Below, piece by piece: positions 23,782-31,188 of a stretch of 40,596 nucleotides of DNA. Under the pieces are notes generated by a model. The model searched no databases and was not told the origin of the DNA. It saw only the letters and a program-made list of their open reading frames with translations. The position numbers and the translations under genes are program-made. Source of the stretch: a virus. The DNA lies in IMG/VR virus record IMGVR_UViG_3300021437_000045, positions 1 through 40,596 of that record; one strand, given 5' to 3'. How positions within the stretch are numbered: the stretch's first letter is position 1; each line of letters opens with the position of its first letter.

Positions 23782-24569
23782 ACGTTCCGAAACCTCGATC
23801 CTTTCTCGCTGTATTGCCCGCGGCGGCCGTCGTGCTGGAACACCTGCGGGTAGGTGTCCTCGGGTTTGTACTTACCGTCCCAGGCCACAGGCCAGCCGCC
23901 TTGATCCGGGCAGCGATGCAGCGGGATGCCGTACTTCAAGGCCAGCAGCGAAAGGACGCTTTGCTCCGCGCTGTGGCGAATGAACTCTGGATGCTCGCTA
24001 CGACCGTCGCGGAAGCACGGCTCGTGAAACTGACACTCTGGATTCAGACTGTAGGTCAGCCACTCGGCTAAGAACTGATTCGCAACGTGCTGGCCTTTGC
24101 GGAAAACCTGGAAGCGTCCGGCTGCGTGGATCGCGTTCTCATCGAAGATATTCTCTAGACCCATCGTGCGCCAGCAGCTTCGCCGGGTGAACAGCTTGTG
24201 CTGGCAGCCTTGCTCCTCGAAGAGCATGATGCCTGTTGGGCAGATAGAATGTATGGCTGTGCTCTCGAAGAGTTGCGAAAGATTGCCGATCGGATAGGCG
24301 TCGGCGTCCGTGTAGAGCACTACATCGTCATAGCTGAGGCCCTTCAGTGTTTCGAGGATGATGAACGGCTTCCAGGAACACCAGCCGTACCCCATCTGCG
24401 GCTTGCGGTCGAAGATCCAGCGGTTGAGATGGTAGAACGGCGTTTCGCGAAGCCAGGCGTCATCATAGACGCGGACCTCATCAGCGCCGAGCCGCGACGC
24501 GTTCTCAACAATTCGGCGTGTGGTGTCGTCGAATGCTGCGCCGCTGAAGGTGATATACACTTTACGCAC
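23778..24569 (-). CDS. Glycosyltransferase-like protein with a TDADAYP motif
   Basis: 263 residues from a GTG at 24569, which overlaps the stop of the HNH remnant by 8 bases. It starts [20 protein letters not shown] and has [14 protein letters not shown], a DxD-type metal site, plus a Cys-rich stretch and [13 protein letters not shown]. This fits the group of glycosyltransferases distantly related to GMA12/galactosyl enzymes. Long in-frame extensions upstream overlap other genes and are rejected. The substrate is unknown. Confidence 0.78.
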   Translation of the reverse strand: MRKVYITFSGAAFDDTTRRIVENASRLGADEVRVYDDAWLRETPFYHLNRWIFDRKPQMGYGWCSWKPFIILETLKGLSYDDVVLYTDADAYPIGNLSQLFESTAIHSICPTGIMLFEEQGCQHKLFTRRSCWRTMGLENIFDENAIHAAGRFQVFRKGQHVANQFLAEWLTYSLNPECQFHEPCFRDGRSEHPEFIRHSAEQSVLSLLALKYGIPLHRCPDQGGWPVAWDGKYKPEDTYPQVFQHDGRRGQYSEKGSRFRNV

Positions 24570-24946
24570 TGCGTTTCTCTTTCTGTCGTCGGTAGTAGTT
24601 AATCGAAGCGCGCCTATTCCTGCAAAGGGCGCACCTACCGCAGTAGCAGGCAGCGTCCGTTCGCTTGCGTCGATTCGAGGCTTGCTCATCGTGTGTGGCC
24701 CATCTACAGTTCGTCGGGCTGTAGGGTCCGTCGTTGTCGATGCGATCAAGGCTTTTACCATCTGGCCTTTCTCCCATGTCAGCCGCGAACGTCTCAAAGG
24801 AATATCTCCAACGGTCACACACACACCCCAATGCCTCTTCCGCCGTAGCGGTCGTAGGCGTGGTCAGTTGTCAAGTAGCAGCGGTTCAGCATCGCTCGAT
24901 AGATGCGATAGAGCTTTGTACGACTTTGGCCGTGGCTTCGTTTCAT
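24562..24946 (-). pseudogene. HNH endonuclease gene broken at a (TG)5 tract
   Basis: A start ATG at 24946 (ATGA overlap with the FkbM gene) gives MKRSHGQSRTKLYRIYRAML, continuing to [10 protein letters not shown] and a TGA at 24817-24815. The rest of the domain continues in another frame: [16 protein letters not shown], then [19 protein letters not shown], the HNH core, to a TAA at 24562. The break lies exactly in a (TG)5 tract on the coding strand, 24816-24825; three or six TG units would restore one frame. It is a decayed, phase-variable or mis-sequenced homing endonuclease. Confidence 0.82.
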
Positions 24947-25545
24947 AATCCAAACACCGCATTAGTACCGTTCGAGTAAAGTAGCCGGTATCGCTCGGCT
25001 GTCGCCACGGCCGCCAGCTCCACCAGCCGTCCGTCATGCTCGACGCAAACACACGCCGGCTTAGCGCCGCTCACGAGCATCGCCTGGAACAGGTCCACCG
25101 AGATGCCCTCAGCATCGATATTGACGAAGTCGAAGCCACCGTACCAGAGGTTGATCTGCTCCCAGGTGATCGTGCGGACGCAACATTGGCCGAGAAACTT
25201 CGCGTGGTCCTTCCATTTCAGGTAGCTCTCAGGGTCCGAAGTGCTCACGCTATCGTCGGTCATGTTGAATGGCAAGATGCTATCTTCCATGCCAACCGCA
25301 GCCTGTACGAGCGTCATCTGCGGGTCTTGCCCGTAGGCTTTCAGCAGCGAGAGCATCGGCGTGGGTGATGGCTCAATCATGACGCCGCGCCAGCCCTGCT
25401 CATAGAGCTTGCGCGTGTTCGAAAAGCAAACCGGATCCCAACTTCCAACATCCAGAAACCGCCCAGCCTGCCCTTTGGCGCAAGCGTCAAAGTACTGACA
25501 AATTGCGATCTGCTCATCGTACTGACTGTAAGTCTCGGGCCACAC
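24943..25545 (-). CDS. FkbM-type methyltransferase, second copy
   Basis: 200 residues from a GTG at 25545, preceded by AGGAAGG nine bases upstream. A TTG at 25599 would add 18 residues but lacks a ribosome site. The enzyme has RFLDVGSWDPVCFSNT as its SAM-binding loop and FDFVNIDAEGISVDLF as the FkbM-like acidic motif. The pattern SQYDEQIAICQYF, then DVGSWDP, is the usual family layout. It probably methylates a sugar or related group, as its partner at 22925-23530 may do. The two copies differ widely, so they are not a recent duplication. Confidence 0.8.
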   Translation of the reverse strand: MWPETYSQYDEQIAICQYFDACAKGQAGRFLDVGSWDPVCFSNTRKLYEQGWRGVMIEPSPTPMLSLLKAYGQDPQMTLVQAAVGMEDSILPFNMTDDSVSTSDPESYLKWKDHAKFLGQCCVRTITWEQINLWYGGFDFVNIDAEGISVDLFQAMLVSGAKPACVCVEHDGRLVELAAVATAERYRLLYSNGTNAVFGL

Positions 25546-25663
25546 TTCGGGCCACCTTCCTCGTAACAGCCTGTTCTGGCGTCCATCCCAGCCGATCAAT
25601 GCGAGCGCGAATCAGAGATTCGTGAATACCTGTACGCCAGCGGCGAGCATCAGGGTATTTCAT
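25514..25663 (-). CDS. Small basic helical protein
   Basis: 49 residues, ATG at 25663 (ATGA with the upstream gene), TGA at 25516-25514. It reads MKYPDARRWRTGIHESLIRA, then RIDRLGWTPEQAVTRKV. The R-x-x-x-GW-x-x-EQA pattern resembles small helical modules found with phage HNH proteins. It overlaps the start of the FkbM gene. Support is moderate: short and overlapping, but well coupled and patterned. Confidence 0.5.
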   Translation of the reverse strand: MKYPDARRWRTGIHESLIRARIDRLGWTPEQAVTRKVARSVARDLQSVR

Positions 25664-25845
25664 CCGTGATGCACCAGATCCGTTAGCAGCTCGGCTAATG
25701 TCTCCACGTGCGTGATGTCGAGGATAACTTCCTCCATTACGCCGTCACCGAAGACGTGCTGCACATGGTAAAGCTGGTTGTTGCTGTCGGGCGGGTAGGT
25801 TTCGGCCACCACGTAGACCCCCTCAGCTCTTTCATCTCGTGGCAT
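25660..25845 (-). CDS. Small acidic protein, function unknown
   Basis: 61 residues, MPRDERAEGVYVVAETYPPD to AELLTDLVHHG. It overlaps the upstream glycosyltransferase-like gene by 14 bases and the downstream gene by ATGA. Rich in Glu, Asp and Val, with alternating strand and helix. No family recognised; the tight overlaps are the main support. Confidence 0.62.
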   Translation of the reverse strand: MPRDERAEGVYVVAETYPPDSNNQLYHVQHVFGDGVMEEVILDITHVETLAELLTDLVHHG

Positions 25846-26656
25846 CGGTTAGAACCTCGTGGCCGGGAAACCCAGCGGCCTTTCTTTCCGCGAAGAGCGC
25901 CTTGCTGCGCTCCCAATCGCTCTGTATCGGATCGTTGATCGCCTTGGCCCACGGTGGCGCGTCCGCCCAGTCGCCACGCGGTCTCGCCCAGTGCTGGTGT
26001 AGCTGGACGAGGTCGCGGCGCTGCCACAACACGCCGAGCTTCCGCGCGACGTACTGAAGCTCTTCGTCAGCGAAATTATGGAAGTAACCCTCGTGTAGCG
26101 GGCCAGTTCCGCCGTTCACGCGCCGACAGAACTCGCGGCCGAGCCACGGCGAGCCGCAGATGCGGTCGATGATGGCCGAGCGGCAGCGCCCGTTACAGTC
26201 TGGACACGATTGCAGCGGAATGCCCACCGAGCCCATGCCGCCGCATGTCGTGCACGGTCCTTCCATCCAGCGGTCGCCGGTCGGCTGCATCACGCCGAAG
26301 GTCGTCCAGAACTTCTGTTCCGGTCTATCTTTTTCTTCGATTCCGAAGTACGTTCCGAAATATTTTTCACATTCGAGGGCGATGTCGTCAGGCGCGTGGT
26401 CAGGATCAGGCAAATAGTCGTCGCCGCCGGCGACCACCCAGTCACAGGTCGAGTCATTCCGAAATACGAAGGCGGCCAGCATGTTAATCGACCGCGCCCA
26501 GCCCTGATATTTGTCGACCCCTAACACGGCGTCGTAATCGGCGTCGCCATCCGCAAGCTCGCGACAGATGGCGACCTTGTAGCCGCGCTCCTGCCATGTC
26601 CTCAGCGTGCTCTGCTCGCGCGGGCGCTTCGAGGGAGCGATGAACCAGACCGCCAT
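25832..26656 (-). CDS. Glycosyltransferase-like protein with an inserted zinc-finger motif
   Basis: 274 residues from the ATG at 26656, which shares one base with the TAA of the microprotein (TAATG). The start MAVWFIAPSKRPREQSTLRT and VVAGGDDYLPDPDHAP (a DD-type acidic site) are glycosyltransferase-like. At about residues 137-160 it contains a four-Cys motif, CTTCGGMGSVGIPLQ-SCPDC, like one DnaJ-type zinc centre. A fold with this insert is unusual. The rest has EFCRRVNGGTGPLHEG. The substrate is unknown. Confidence 0.7.
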   Translation of the reverse strand: MAVWFIAPSKRPREQSTLRTWQERGYKVAICRELADGDADYDAVLGVDKYQGWARSINMLAAFVFRNDSTCDWVVAGGDDYLPDPDHAPDDIALECEKYFGTYFGIEEKDRPEQKFWTTFGVMQPTGDRWMEGPCTTCGGMGSVGIPLQSCPDCNGRCRSAIIDRICGSPWLGREFCRRVNGGTGPLHEGYFHNFADEELQYVARKLGVLWQRRDLVQLHQHWARPRGDWADAPPWAKAINDPIQSDWERSKALFAERKAAGFPGHEVLTDATR

Positions 26657-26748
26657 TAACGTGAGCGCCTCGGCCACCAACCTGCTGCCAAGAGAGCTGC
26701 AACAAGCCCATAAAACACAATAGTCTCTACCCATTTCGTAGTGGTCAT
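26656..26748 (-). CDS. 30-residue membrane microprotein
   Basis: 30 residues: MTTTKWVETIVFYGLVAALL followed by AAGWWPRRSR and TAA. One membrane segment, then a basic tail, giving an N-out or N-in orientation with the Arg cluster at one face. ATG overlaps the upstream TGA (ATGA), and the TAA overlaps the next ATG (TAATG). The double coupling supports translation despite the small size. Role unknown. Confidence 0.55.
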   Translation of the reverse strand: MTTTKWVETIVFYGLVAALLAAGWWPRRSR

Positions 26749-26969
26749 GCCGTAACCTCTTCCTGCGCCGCGATGGCCGCGAAGCCTTCCTGAAGCGCCT
26801 GGTAAATCTTCAGCTCGAAGTGCAGCCGGTTGCGTTGCCGTCCGGTCAGGTGCGCGATCGAGGGCAGGTTGGCGTCTTCCGACACTTCACGCGCGATGCG
26901 CAGCAGCTCGCCGGGCCCAAAGCCCAGCCGGGTCGCGAGCGCGCGGATTTCTGCGGTAGTCGTGTTCAT
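26745..26969 (-). CDS. Small helical protein
   Basis: 74 residues, MNTTTAEIRALATRLGFGPG to AAIAAQEEVTA. It contains LPSIAHLTGRQRNRLHFEL, a segment that resembles a helix pair seen in small phage proteins of the Gp16/GemA type, though too short to assign. A GGAGG site precedes the ATG (coding strand GGGAGGAAGCTCAAC). It lies in the sugar-enzyme cassette. Function unknown. Confidence 0.65.
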   Translation of the reverse strand: MNTTTAEIRALATRLGFGPGELLRIAREVSEDANLPSIAHLTGRQRNRLHFELKIYQALQEGFAAIAAQEEVTA

Positions 26970-26997
26970 GTTGAGCTTCCTCCCTTCTATTCAATTT

Positions 26998-27711
26998 TCA
27001 CGGATAGAGCCTTTTTTTGCAAAAGTCGTCCCACTCGGGCGCCCGCCTCCATTCGGGCTGCTCGGCTGGCATGTGCCGGTCGAAGACGGTGTAGACGCCG
27101 CTGGTGTTTCCGCCGTGCACTTCAGCGATGAGCAACGGCTCCAGCGTTCCCGTCACGCCGTTCGTACCGAGCACGGGAACGCGCTTGTGCCAGTCAGTAT
27201 CCTCACCAACTGGCTTGTGCTCGTCGAACGGAAACGCCTGCCATCGCGAGCGCCGATACATCAGCGACGTGCCGAGGACGCGGTCAGTGCGCTTGTGGTC
27301 GTACTCCCAGGCTCGGCCTTGACGGCTGTCCAGGAAAAGCAGGTTATGAAAGCCGGTCGCGCCCGCGCCATTCGTTTCAAGCACGTTCACCTGAACGGCG
27401 AGTCGCTCTGGGTGATTCCAATCGTCCGAGTCCCAGTGAGCGATGATGTCGGCGCGATCACCGATCAGTTGGCACGCCAGGTTACGGAGATGCCCCATGG
27501 TTTCGTTGGTCCGTCTCAGGTGCACGTAGTTGACCAGCGGCGAGCATCCCCAGGCGGGCAGCTCGAATGGCTTGACACCGTTATCGAGAATGAACAGACG
27601 CCGGCTGAAGTAGGTTTGTGCGAGGAAACAGCGCAGCGCGCGTTCGGTGAATGTTTGGCGGTCGGCGGTCAGAAGCATCGCTACAACAGTAGGCTGGGCT
27701 TGCTCGGTCAT
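26998..27711 (-). CDS. Family 2-like glycosyltransferase
   Basis: 237 residues from the ATG at 27711 (ATGA with the neighbour). It starts [20 protein letters not shown], has a nucleotide-sugar site, and ADIIAHWDSDDWNHPERLAV, the DxDD metal-binding motif typical of GT2-type enzymes. The second half has DRVLGTSLMYRRSRWQAFPF and PVGEDTDWHKRV, where the ED of the catalytic loop is likely. A longer in-frame start at 27756 overlaps the neighbour and is rejected. The acceptor is unknown. Confidence 0.84.
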   Translation of the reverse strand: MTEQAQPTVVAMLLTADRQTFTERALRCFLAQTYFSRRLFILDNGVKPFELPAWGCSPLVNYVHLRRTNETMGHLRNLACQLIGDRADIIAHWDSDDWNHPERLAVQVNVLETNGAGATGFHNLLFLDSRQGRAWEYDHKRTDRVLGTSLMYRRSRWQAFPFDEHKPVGEDTDWHKRVPVLGTNGVTGTLEPLLIAEVHGGNTSGVYTVFDRHMPAEQPEWRRAPEWDDFCKKRLYP

Positions 27712-27857
27712 CCGATCTGTCTTTTTCTCCGTTCTTCCAGTAATGTATCCGCCCACTTCACAACCTCGTCTGGCTTATCAATTCCATCGATTCCTACTGC
27801 TTGAACAGCAATCTTGTCCCAGAACGCTTCTTCACCAGCATCTTGAAAATAGATCAT
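27708..27857 (-). CDS. Small helical protein
   Basis: 49 residues, [20 protein letters not shown] to [14 protein letters not shown] at 27857 overlapping the upstream TGA as ATGA. It ends in a basic helix. No family recognised; size and coupling are the support. It lies between the MazG-like gene and a glycosyltransferase. Confidence 0.6.
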   Translation of the reverse strand: MIYFQDAGEEAFWDKIAVQAVGIDGIDKPDEVVKWADTLLEERRKRQIG

Positions 27858-28147
27858 TTGACGTCGTCTTTCCTTTCGCCGCACACGTCCACCATGAACC
27901 GCAGCGCCATCGCGGCAAGCTGGCACGCCTCGCGCCGCATGCGCTTGTCGCTGCGCTTCGCTGGCCGTTTCCAGACTTCAGCCTTCAGCTCCTCGAACTC
28001 TTCCATCACGACAGCCACGCCCTCGTGAGCGGAATTGAACCGCGGGTACTTCCGCAGCGCCTTGCGCAGTTCGCGCTCGACGGAGCGCAGCTCTTTGCGC
28101 CACGAGACGCGGCCACGTTTGCGGCTGTAGACTTCGCCTTGAACCAT
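27854..28147 (-). CDS. Helical protein, possibly MazG-like
   Basis: 97 residues from the ATG at 28147. The N-terminus is basic ([20 protein letters not shown]). The second half reads [20 protein letters not shown], then [19 protein letters not shown], an E-x-x-E and AAMA pattern like MazG-type NTP pyrophosphohydrolases or related small phage enzymes. The ATG lies 29 bases after the palindrome at 28177-28188, and a TACACT -10 candidate stands between them. First gene of the cassette that follows the terminase region. Confidence 0.65.
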   Translation of the reverse strand: MVQGEVYSRKRGRVSWRKELRSVERELRKALRKYPRFNSAHEGVAVVMEEFEELKAEVWKRPAKRSDKRMRREACQLAAMALRFMVDVCGERKDDVK

Positions 28148-28159
28148 GCTCTCAGGAGT

Positions 28160-28188
28160 GTAGCTCACACTTCCGCACTTGCGCAAGT
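28160..28188 (-). promoter_or_regulatory. Promoter with TTGCGCAA palindrome, site b
   Basis: In the coding orientation a perfect palindrome ACTTGCGCAAGT (28177-28188) is followed by GCGGAA. TTGCGC as a -35 and TACACT as a -10 are separated by 18 bases. The ATG at 28147 lies just beyond, so the leader would be short. The palindrome overlaps the -35, a usual place for an operator. Confidence 0.65.
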
Positions 28189-28358
28189 ACCGTTTCGTGG
28201 TACTATGTGTCCAGGTTGGCGTCGGCGTGGATGCTGACACGCAGCGAGGCCGAAGAAACGCGGAGAATTACACGGGCAAAAGCGGCAGCGTTGGTGATAC
28301 CGACCTCGCTGTGCCATGTTCCCCGTGCTCCAAGCCGGTTAGAACGGCTACGCCAACC
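28189..28358. other. Stretch without an identified gene after terminase
   Basis: 170 bases between the terminase stop and site b. It contains a small hairpin (AGCCG with CGGCT at about 28334-28350) and no coding frame with recognisable protein features on either strand. No tRNA-like fold was seen. It might hold a weak terminator for the terminase transcript; nothing decisive is visible. Confidence 0.4.
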
Positions 28359-29726
28359 CTACACCGGCGATATCTGAATCGGCCCACCCACAATGATGCG
28401 TTGCTCAATCGGCTGCGGAAATAACAGCTCCGTCACGGCATAGACTAAGGCGTCCATCCGATCGGGCGATTTCGTCATGCCTGGCACGTAGGTCGTCATC
28501 TGACTTTCGAGCTCTGCGAACACGCCGACGTGATGCACACGCTTCTGTTCGTAGGCTGCTGCGACGGGTTCAGCGCGCGTCAGCTTTCCGCGCGAGGCCC
28601 ACACCTTCGAGAACGGTATATTTGGCTCGACCACGCGCAGATTGGCTTCGACCAGGTCGCCGCCGTTGTTGACCTCGGCCACGATCCGATCAGCCTTGAG
28701 CGACTTCAGTCCGTTGACGGCGACTGTAGCCCAGCCGAGCGGCGAATCGCGGCGCGATAGGTCCTCCAGCACCAGGACATGACCGCTCCGCAGCAGCGCC
28801 GCGGCGACGATTCCAGTTTCGTCCGATTCCTCGGCCGCGGTAACGGCCGGGTCGATCGCCACTACGATACGGACGATCAGCTCCCAGCGAACCTCAGAGC
28901 GTTGGACGCGTGTCTCTTCGATTAACGCCGCGGTCCATAACGCGCCGGGCGTGTCTTCGAGTACCTCAGCGTTGATCTCTTGCCGGCCAAGCCGGGTTCC
29001 CTCATACGGCCGGATGACTTTCTCGAAAAACAGCTCGCTGATATGCGCCCGGTTTTCGTAGCTTGAACCGCGGGTCAGCACAGTGCCGGCGTCGGCCATC
29101 AGCTCCTTGAGCACCTTGGAAGGCTTGGGCGTGGTGGTAATGACGCCGCGGAGAGTGGCTTCTTTCAACCGAAAGCCAAACATGATTTGATTCCAGGCTT
29201 CGCCGAGAAAACGCCAGGCGCAAAGCTCGTCTGCCCAGAACTTCGTGAACTGCGGGCCGCGTAGCCGCTCTGGTTCGTCGGCCGAGCGCAGGATGCCCAC
29301 AGCGCCCGAACGGAAGGTCACGAGCTTGCGAGATGGCTCGTACTCAGGCCGCTGGTCGAGCGGATAACACGACAGCAAGCCGCTCGGCCCTTCGATCATC
29401 GTGTCTCGAACGTCGGCCGCAGTGGGCGCAATCATGAGCACGCGCTCGGCCGGATTGGTCGCCCAGGCGCGCACGGTTTCAGCGCCCGTTCTTGTTTTAC
29501 CGAAGCCGCGGCCGGCGAGAATGAGCCAAAAGAGCCAGTCGGTTCTTGAGTGCTGTGCCTTCGGAGTGCCAGGGATGCGTTGCGATGGCCGCGACCACAT
29601 GCCGGGCCAGTCGTGGAGCAGTTGAGCGCATTGCTGCTCAGTTAGACTCTGAACCGCCTGGCGTCTCTGTGCTTCCGGTAACGAGGCCAGCAATTCGGCT
29701 AAGGAGCTGTTCTGAAGGGCTGACAT
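28359..29726 (-). CDS. terL: Terminase large subunit
   Basis: 455 residues. Walker A is GRGFGKTR (residues 72-79), followed by VLMIAPTAADVRDTM and a Walker B-like FWADELCAW. The nuclease half has VVAIDPAVTAAEESDETG, RIVAEVNNGGD and SPDRMDALVYA, giving the Asp residues of the RNase H-like site. It packages DNA by ATP hydrolysis and cuts concatemers. The start overlaps the small subunit by 89 bases in another frame, as is common. Confidence 0.95.
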   Translation of the reverse strand: MSALQNSSLAELLASLPEAQRRQAVQSLTEQQCAQLLHDWPGMWSRPSQRIPGTPKAQHSRTDWLFWLILAGRGFGKTRTGAETVRAWATNPAERVLMIAPTAADVRDTMIEGPSGLLSCYPLDQRPEYEPSRKLVTFRSGAVGILRSADEPERLRGPQFTKFWADELCAWRFLGEAWNQIMFGFRLKEATLRGVITTTPKPSKVLKELMADAGTVLTRGSSYENRAHISELFFEKVIRPYEGTRLGRQEINAEVLEDTPGALWTAALIEETRVQRSEVRWELIVRIVVAIDPAVTAAEESDETGIVAAALLRSGHVLVLEDLSRRDSPLGWATVAVNGLKSLKADRIVAEVNNGGDLVEANLRVVEPNIPFSKVWASRGKLTRAEPVAAAYEQKRVHHVGVFAELESQMTTYVPGMTKSPDRMDALVYAVTELLFPQPIEQRIIVGGPIQISPV

Positions 29727-30021
29727 TCATTTCAATTGGACCACCACTCTCGCCTGTAAGGATATGTCGGTCTGGTGGTTTGAATCCATTGCGGTCGAGC
29801 ACATCACGCGCCGCCATGAGCCTTACGCGGGAGTCGGTGTTTTTCTTCAACGAATCGCGCAGCGCTCCAAGAGCCGGGTCAACCAGCTCGGCGAGTCTGA
29901 GCTTGGCCGCTTTCTGAACCTGTGGAGCACTGCCGCCGTGAGTCGCGCAAACATTGCCGCCCGGTATAGCCTCGCGCCTGCATTGAACTTGGGAGCGTTT
30001 TGACTTCGCGGTACACTGCAT
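29638..30021 (-). CDS. Terminase small subunit-like protein with zinc motif
   Basis: 127 residues, ATG at 30021. It begins MQCTAKSKRSQVQCRREA and continues VCATHGGSAPQVQ: Cys residues plus HGG form the zinc-like motif common at the start of small proteins beside terminases. The middle is helical (LMAARDVLDRNGFKPP). It overlaps terL by 89 bases, and a TTGCGCAA-type site lies upstream. The likely role is DNA recognition at packaging initiation. Confidence 0.82.
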   Translation of the reverse strand: MQCTAKSKRSQVQCRREAIPGGNVCATHGGSAPQVQKAAKLRLAELVDPALGALRDSLKKNTDSRVRLMAARDVLDRNGFKPPDRHILTGESGGPIEMNVSPSEQLLSRIAGLVTGSTETPGGSESN

Positions 30022-30056
30022 TGCGGCGTCAAGAGGTCCTGGACCTCCATGAGGTC

Positions 30057-30091
30057 TTCAGGTTACACCACAGATGCGCACTTGCGCAAGT
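30057..30091 (-). promoter_or_regulatory. Promoter with TTGCGCAA palindrome, site c
   Basis: Coding-orientation ACTTGCGCAAGT (30080-30091) is followed by GCGC. The -35 candidate is TTGCGC and the -10 candidate TAACCT lies 18 bases after it. It precedes the terminase small subunit and directly abuts the stop of the membrane protein gene. The -10 is weak. Confidence 0.55.
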
Positions 30092-30298
30092 CTACCCACG
30101 AGAGTGTGGTGGCGTCCAGTTGCTGTCAATCAGCCGGTCGACGCGATCTCTTGCTCTCTCTATTTCTTTGGCTTGGTCGTCCACTCTGGTCTTCAGCACG
30201 CCGAAGGTGTAGGCTGCCGTGCCGACAGCGACCACAAGAGACACAACGGCTGCTACGGCCTGCCAATTCACAGCTACAATCCTAGCTTGGTTCCTCAC
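30092..30298 (-). CDS. Single-membrane-segment protein, possible holin or spanin
   Basis: 68 residues if it starts at the GTG at 30298, which follows the previous TAG with no gap. A GTG at 30271 with AGGA upstream would give 59 residues. The membrane segment VAAVVSLVVAVGTAAYTFGV is followed by KTRVDDQAKEIERARDRV, a coiled-coil-like helix. This shape fits phage hemolysin/holin-like or spanin-like proteins, but it is not specific. It stands away from the endolysin gene. Confidence 0.65.
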   Translation of the reverse strand: MRNQARIVAVNWQAVAAVVSLVVAVGTAAYTFGVLKTRVDDQAKEIERARDRVDRLIDSNWTPPHSRG

Positions 30299-30601
30299 CT
30301 AGCTGGACCGCTGCGCGGTTTCGCGATTAGAAGCCCCAGGGACGCTCGCCGACGACTTCCGGGCCGCTGATATCGCCCGCGCTGCGACGGCGCGCCTGAC
30401 AGCTTGACAATAGCGCCACCAGTGCACTGTGCGGATGATGAGCACGCTGGTGGTCTCTGGGGAAGTTCCTTGCCACCGCAGCACGGCGGCCTGGCCGTCG
30501 AAGGCACCATCCAGACGGGTCTGACCTGGAAAGAACTCCAAAGCCTGCAACGCCTTGAAAACATGAAACTCGTAGGACTCTTGGACCTGGCATTGTTTCA
30601 T
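30299..30601 (-). CDS. Small basic protein, function unknown
   Basis: 100 residues, ATG at 30601 overlapping the initiator-like gene stop as ATGA. Sequence begins MKQCQVQESYEFHVFKALQA; a central TSPETTSVLIIRTVHWWRYC is followed by an Ala/Arg-rich tail. No family recognised. Its TAG abuts the next GTG. Support comes from coupling on both sides. Confidence 0.6.
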   Translation of the reverse strand: MKQCQVQESYEFHVFKALQALEFFPGQTRLDGAFDGQAAVLRWQGTSPETTSVLIIRTVHWWRYCQAVRRAVAARAISAARKSSASVPGASNRETAQRSS

Positions 30602-31116
30602 CGGTAGTCACCGGACGCCACGCGGACAGCACGCTTGATCGCTTCTGGCATTGGAGGTCGCCTCGGGGTTGGCATCTTGCAAGCGTCCGAGAGCATCGCT
30701 GCAATCCGGCGTTTGAGGTTTTGGCTTTCAAGGGAAGGGGTTTCTTCTGGTCGTGCTACCGGACTGTCTCTGTTCACGTCTTCTCCTGTTCTTGTTCTAT
30801 GTATTACTTCCTTAAGATTTAATGCGGTCGAATCACCCGCCACTTTTTGACGATCACCCGCCATTTTGGTCGAATCACCCGCCATCGTGGAATCACCCGC
30901 CATTTTCCATGCTACCGGATTTAGAATGTTGATCTTAGATGGCGTTCCGTGTCCGCCGCCTGCACAGGATATCCACTGGTTTTCCACAAGCTCACGGATG
31001 GCCCTTTCGACGCTTCGCTCGCTTCGTTTGAGCGCCCGAGCAATGCGGGCCCTGGTGGGTCGCTCTTCGTGGATTCCGGCCAGGAAGGCCATGCAGCGTA
31101 AGGCGAGTCGGCTCAT
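30598..31116 (-). CDS. Helix-turn-helix replication initiator-like protein
   Basis: 172 residues. Residues about 20-50 form a winged-helix or HTH region (RARIARALKRSERSVERAIR), with ELVENQWISC after it. The middle has four Ala-Gly-Asp repeats (MAGDST, MAGDSTK, MAGDRQ, VAGDST) that are encoded by direct DNA repeats of iteron type. The C-terminal part is basic (KRRIAAMLSDACKMPTPRRP). Phage O-type initiators likewise carry origin repeats inside their own gene, so this is a candidate initiator. It is not proven. Confidence 0.72.
   Translation of the reverse strand: MSRLALRCMAFLAGIHEERPTRARIARALKRSERSVERAIRELVENQWISCAGGGHGTPSKINILNPVAWKMAGDSTMAGDSTKMAGDRQKVAGDSTALNLKEVIHRTRTGEDVNRDSPVARPEETPSLESQNLKRRIAAMLSDACKMPTPRRPPMPEAIKRAVRVASGDYR
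30832..30902 (-). repeat. Four iteron-like direct repeats, candidate replication origin
   Basis: Copies of ATCACCCGCCA lie at 30832-30842, 30853-30863, 30874-30884 and 30892-30902. Starts are 21, 21 and 18 bases apart, so two spacings equal two helical turns. An AT-rich stretch (30798-30826, with TATGTATTACTTCCTTAAGA) adjoins the array. This is the arrangement of lambda-type origins inside an initiator gene. Confidence 0.7.
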
Positions 31117-31188
31117 GAACTTGTGATTTTACAGCCGCGGCCGCTGGAAGGCTACACGCTAAATGCAGGCAGTTTCACGATCGAGCGT

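Noticed and set aside
26830-27804. Plus-strand frame of 324 codons opposite a glycosyltransferase
   Set aside because: Shadow of the minus-strand glycosyltransferase; no motifs and no ribosome site.
28189-28358. Possible small gene between terminase and site b
   Set aside because: Frames on the minus strand give short Arg/Cys-rich peptides with no family pattern or ribosome site.
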